From contig UQWP01000056.1 in NCBI GenBank assembly GCA_900544825.1, positions 1-23,915 of the forward strand: a stretch of DNA of 23,915 nt. Direction: 5' to 3'. The position numbers and the translations under genes are program-made. This document shows, in pieces, positions 22,265 through 23,915 of the stretch. Origin of the DNA: an uncultured Prevotella sp. Its GTDB lineage: Bacteria; Bacteroidota; Bacteroidia; Bacteroidales; Bacteroidaceae. A model generated the notes under the pieces. That model made no database searches. It had not been told where the DNA came from and saw only the letters and a list, made by a program, of their open reading frames with translations. The stretch's first letter is position 1. Each line of letters opens with the position of its first letter.

Positions 22265-23428
22265 ATGGAAAAGGAGTTGAAAATATATACAGTAAAGGAA
22301 TTATGTGAAGGTTTTACATATAGTGATGTTGACGGAAAGGGGTTGTATGGCTTAGCTGGTAAGCTAACTATACAGCCAGAGTATCAGCGCAACTATCTCT
22401 ATAGTGAGAATAATGGTGAGAAAGAAGCCGCTGTTATAGATTCCGTCTTGAAGAAATATCCTTTAGGTTTGCTCTATTTCAACAAACTTCCTGATGGACG
22501 TTTAGAGGTTCTTGATGGACAGCAACGTATTACAAGCCTTGGTAGATACTTGATAAAAAAGTTCTCTATCATGAGAAATAACAAACCGTATAAAATCTTT
22601 TCGTTGGATGATGAAGAACGTGAACTCATAGAGAATACAAAGTTGCTAGCCTACATTTGCGAAGGTACGGAGTCTGAAATCAAGGAGTGGTTTGAAATTA
22701 TCAACATTGGTGGTATCAAGCTCAATGACCAGGAGAAACTGAATGCGATTTATTCCGGACCATTCGTTAGCTTAGCCCGAAAGGAGTTTAGTAATAAGGA
22801 AGATAGTAATATACAGAAATGGGGATGCTATATCTCTGGCTCAGCTAACAGACAGGAAATTCTGCAAGAAGCCTTGAGATGGGTTAGTCATGGCAACATC
22901 AAGGATTATATGCAGGAGCATCGTCGTGATACCGATATCAATGAACTCAAACTATATTTCAACGATGTCATTTCATGGATAGAGCAGACTTTTGATGATG
23001 TCTATCCTAAAATGAAAGGATTGAATTGGGGAGAACTCTACGAAAAGTACCATACTACTCCATACGATCATATCAAGGTTTCACAAAAGGTGAAAGAGCT
23101 TTATAACGATCTATGCGTTCAAGATAAAAAGAACGTATTTGAATATGTGCTTGGCGGTTGTAAGGATACAAGACTTCTGAATGTCCGTGTCTTCGATGAC
23201 AATACCAAACGCAGGGTTTATGATCGTCAGACGGCAGATGCCAAAAAGAAGCACGAAAGCATTTGTCCTCTTTGTAAAATTGGGCACGATGCCAATAAAG
23301 ATAAAATCTGGGCATTAAAGGAAATGGATGCTGACCATGTACAAGCATGGAGCAAAGGAGGAGCCACAGACGAAAGCAACTGCCAGATGCTCTGCAAGAC
23401 CCATAATCGGGCTAAAGGAAACAGATAG
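22265..23428 (+). CDS. DUF262 plus HNH endonuclease (GmrSD/SspE-related candidate)
   Basis: DUF262 (GmrS-N, ParB/Srx-like) domains bind or hydrolyse nucleotides and are coupled to HNH nucleases in the modification-dependent enzyme GmrSD and in SspE. The 387-residue protein has DUF262 motifs QPEYQRNY (37-44) and LDGQQR (83-88). The helical middle includes a long segment near IINIGGIKLNDQEKLNA (145-161). The C-terminal HNH has CPLC (334-337), DADHVQAWSKGG (355-366) and NCQMLCKTHNRAKGNR (372-387), with likely zinc ligands Cys334, Cys337, Cys377 and His380 and catalytic His358. All look intact. It begins 1 nt after the methyltransferase stop, so the two are made together. It ends in TAG. I infer a restriction or defence partner of the methyltransferase. 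The HNH resembles classical HNH (CxxC...DHxxxxSxGG) rather than the DUF1524 type of GmrD. Confidence 0.87.
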   Translation: MEKELKIYTVKELCEGFTYSDVDGKGLYGLAGKLTIQPEYQRNYLYSENNGEKEAAVIDSVLKKYPLGLLYFNKLPDGRLEVLDGQQRITSLGRYLIKKFSIMRNNKPYKIFSLDDEERELIENTKLLAYICEGTESEIKEWFEIINIGGIKLNDQEKLNAIYSGPFVSLARKEFSNKEDSNIQKWGCYISGSANRQEILQEALRWVSHGNIKDYMQEHRRDTDINELKLYFNDVISWIEQTFDDVYPKMKGLNWGELYEKYHTTPYDHIKVSQKVKELYNDLCVQDKKNVFEYVLGGCKDTRLLNVRVFDDNTKRRVYDRQTADAKKKHESICPLCKIGHDANKDKIWALKEMDADHVQAWSKGGATDESNCQMLCKTHNRAKGNR

Positions 23429-23435
23429 TTTGAGT

Positions 23436-23876
23436 ATGGATAGAGTGCTAGAGAAGTTAGGCCGATATCCTTGTTTGGAATGGGCGATAGCATTGATTCC
23501 GGTACTCTTCGGAGGACTGATATATTTGCTTTATCGGCCTAAAAGCATTTTTTTGTTTGAGATATTGAACAAAATGGGTGGTTCCACGACTATTGATATA
23601 GTAAGGAATAAAGTAGAACAGATTCATTTGCCTGATTTTGTGGTTTATAGTTTGCCTGCTGGGTTATGGACAGCATCATATCTTATGGCTATGTATTTAT
23701 GTACTAAGCAGCTGAATAAGAAAATGAGGCTATCTTTAGCTCTACCTCTTCCTATATCTGCAGTTGTATTAGAGTTTATGCAACAGTTCGGTCTTTGCCC
23801 TGGTATCTTTGATATTTATGATTTAGTGTGTTATATAATTCCGATAGTAATGTTTTTTAAAACAATACTGCGTTAA
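23436..23876 (+). CDS. Small VanZ-like integral membrane protein
   Basis: From the ATG at 23436 the product has 146 residues with four likely membrane segments: WAIALIPVLFGGLIYLLY, VYSLPAGLWTASYLMAMYL, LALPLPISAVVLEFMQ and LVCYIIPIVMFFKTI. The segment EFMQQFGLCPGIFDIYDLVCY fits the VanZ-like pattern (Glu, Gln, Pro-Gly, Phe-Asp, Asp). The frame is open from 23328, inside the HNH gene, but the extra residues are basic and look out of frame. The start at 23436 is 7 nt after the HNH stop and gives a normal protein. It is probably the third gene of the methyltransferase/HNH operon. VanZ-like proteins are linked to glycopeptide resistance in some bacteria, but most have no known role. Its place here could be functional or accidental. 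Confidence 0.72.
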   Translation: MDRVLEKLGRYPCLEWAIALIPVLFGGLIYLLYRPKSIFLFEILNKMGGSTTIDIVRNKVEQIHLPDFVVYSLPAGLWTASYLMAMYLCTKQLNKKMRLSLALPLPISAVVLEFMQQFGLCPGIFDIYDLVCYIIPIVMFFKTILR

Positions 23877-23915
23877 ATTAATATTTAATCGTCTGTAAAT
23901 CAATAACTTATATTA

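Noticed and set aside
23328..23435. N-terminal extension of the VanZ-like protein
   Set aside because: It overlaps the zinc-binding end of the HNH gene in another frame and adds basic, non-membrane residues. The ATG at 23436 gives a normal protein.

Overview
The window looks like chromosomal DNA of a Prevotella/Segatella-type member of the Bacteroidales. It carries a SusC/SusD starch-utilisation locus with GH97 and GH13 enzymes. Its promoters match the Bacteroidetes -33/-7 consensus (TTTG, 19-20 nt, TAnnTTTG), and it holds Bacteroidales-typical families such as BT4734-like/VapE, DUF6078 and AAA-ATPase-like/PD-(D/E)XK proteins. These family calls come from reading the translations; no database search was possible.

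Layout. (1) 562-9572 is a starch/malto-oligosaccharide locus on the + strand: a SusC-type outer-membrane receptor interrupted by an in-frame TAG, a SusD lipoprotein, a SusB-like GH97 alpha-glucosidase and a periplasmic GH13 enzyme, closed by a terminator. (2) 9687-11302 is a HipB/HipA module with a promoter that overlaps an inverted-repeat operator and nearly touches the start codon. (3) 11334-13439 holds two - strand genes, an exported unknown and an archaeal-type ATPase, between two imperfect copies of a ~24-28 bp direct repeat. (4) 13801-15171 is an NhaD-type Na+/H+ antiporter, the most housekeeping-like gene in the right half. (5) 15209-18210 is a ~3.0 kb unit with a VapE-type primase/helicase-like gene and a DUF6078 gene. 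Its ends are mirror images: a 22/23-bp inverted repeat, exactly 51 bases, then a second palindrome of the same GTMTCA-type core. (6) 18521-20278 is an AAA-ATPase/PD-(D/E)XK protein with its own promoter and a 23-bp perfect terminator stem. (7) 20719-23876 has a promoter, a ~270-nt highly structured RNA, then a tight operon of an EcoRI-family adenine methyltransferase, a DUF262-HNH nuclease and a small VanZ-like membrane protein.

How it fits together. The left part imports and degrades alpha-glucans: SusC/SusD bind and import, GH13 and GH97 cut in the periplasm. The right part is accessory: a toxin-antitoxin module, a possible mobile or replicating unit, and a candidate modification/restriction module preceded by a structured RNA. 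The strongest candidates for undescribed biology are the mirror-ended VapE/DUF6078 unit and the structured RNA plus methyltransferase/DUF262-HNH/VanZ-like operon. The RNA's closing stem resembles a retron msr-msd, but no reverse transcriptase is visible in the window.
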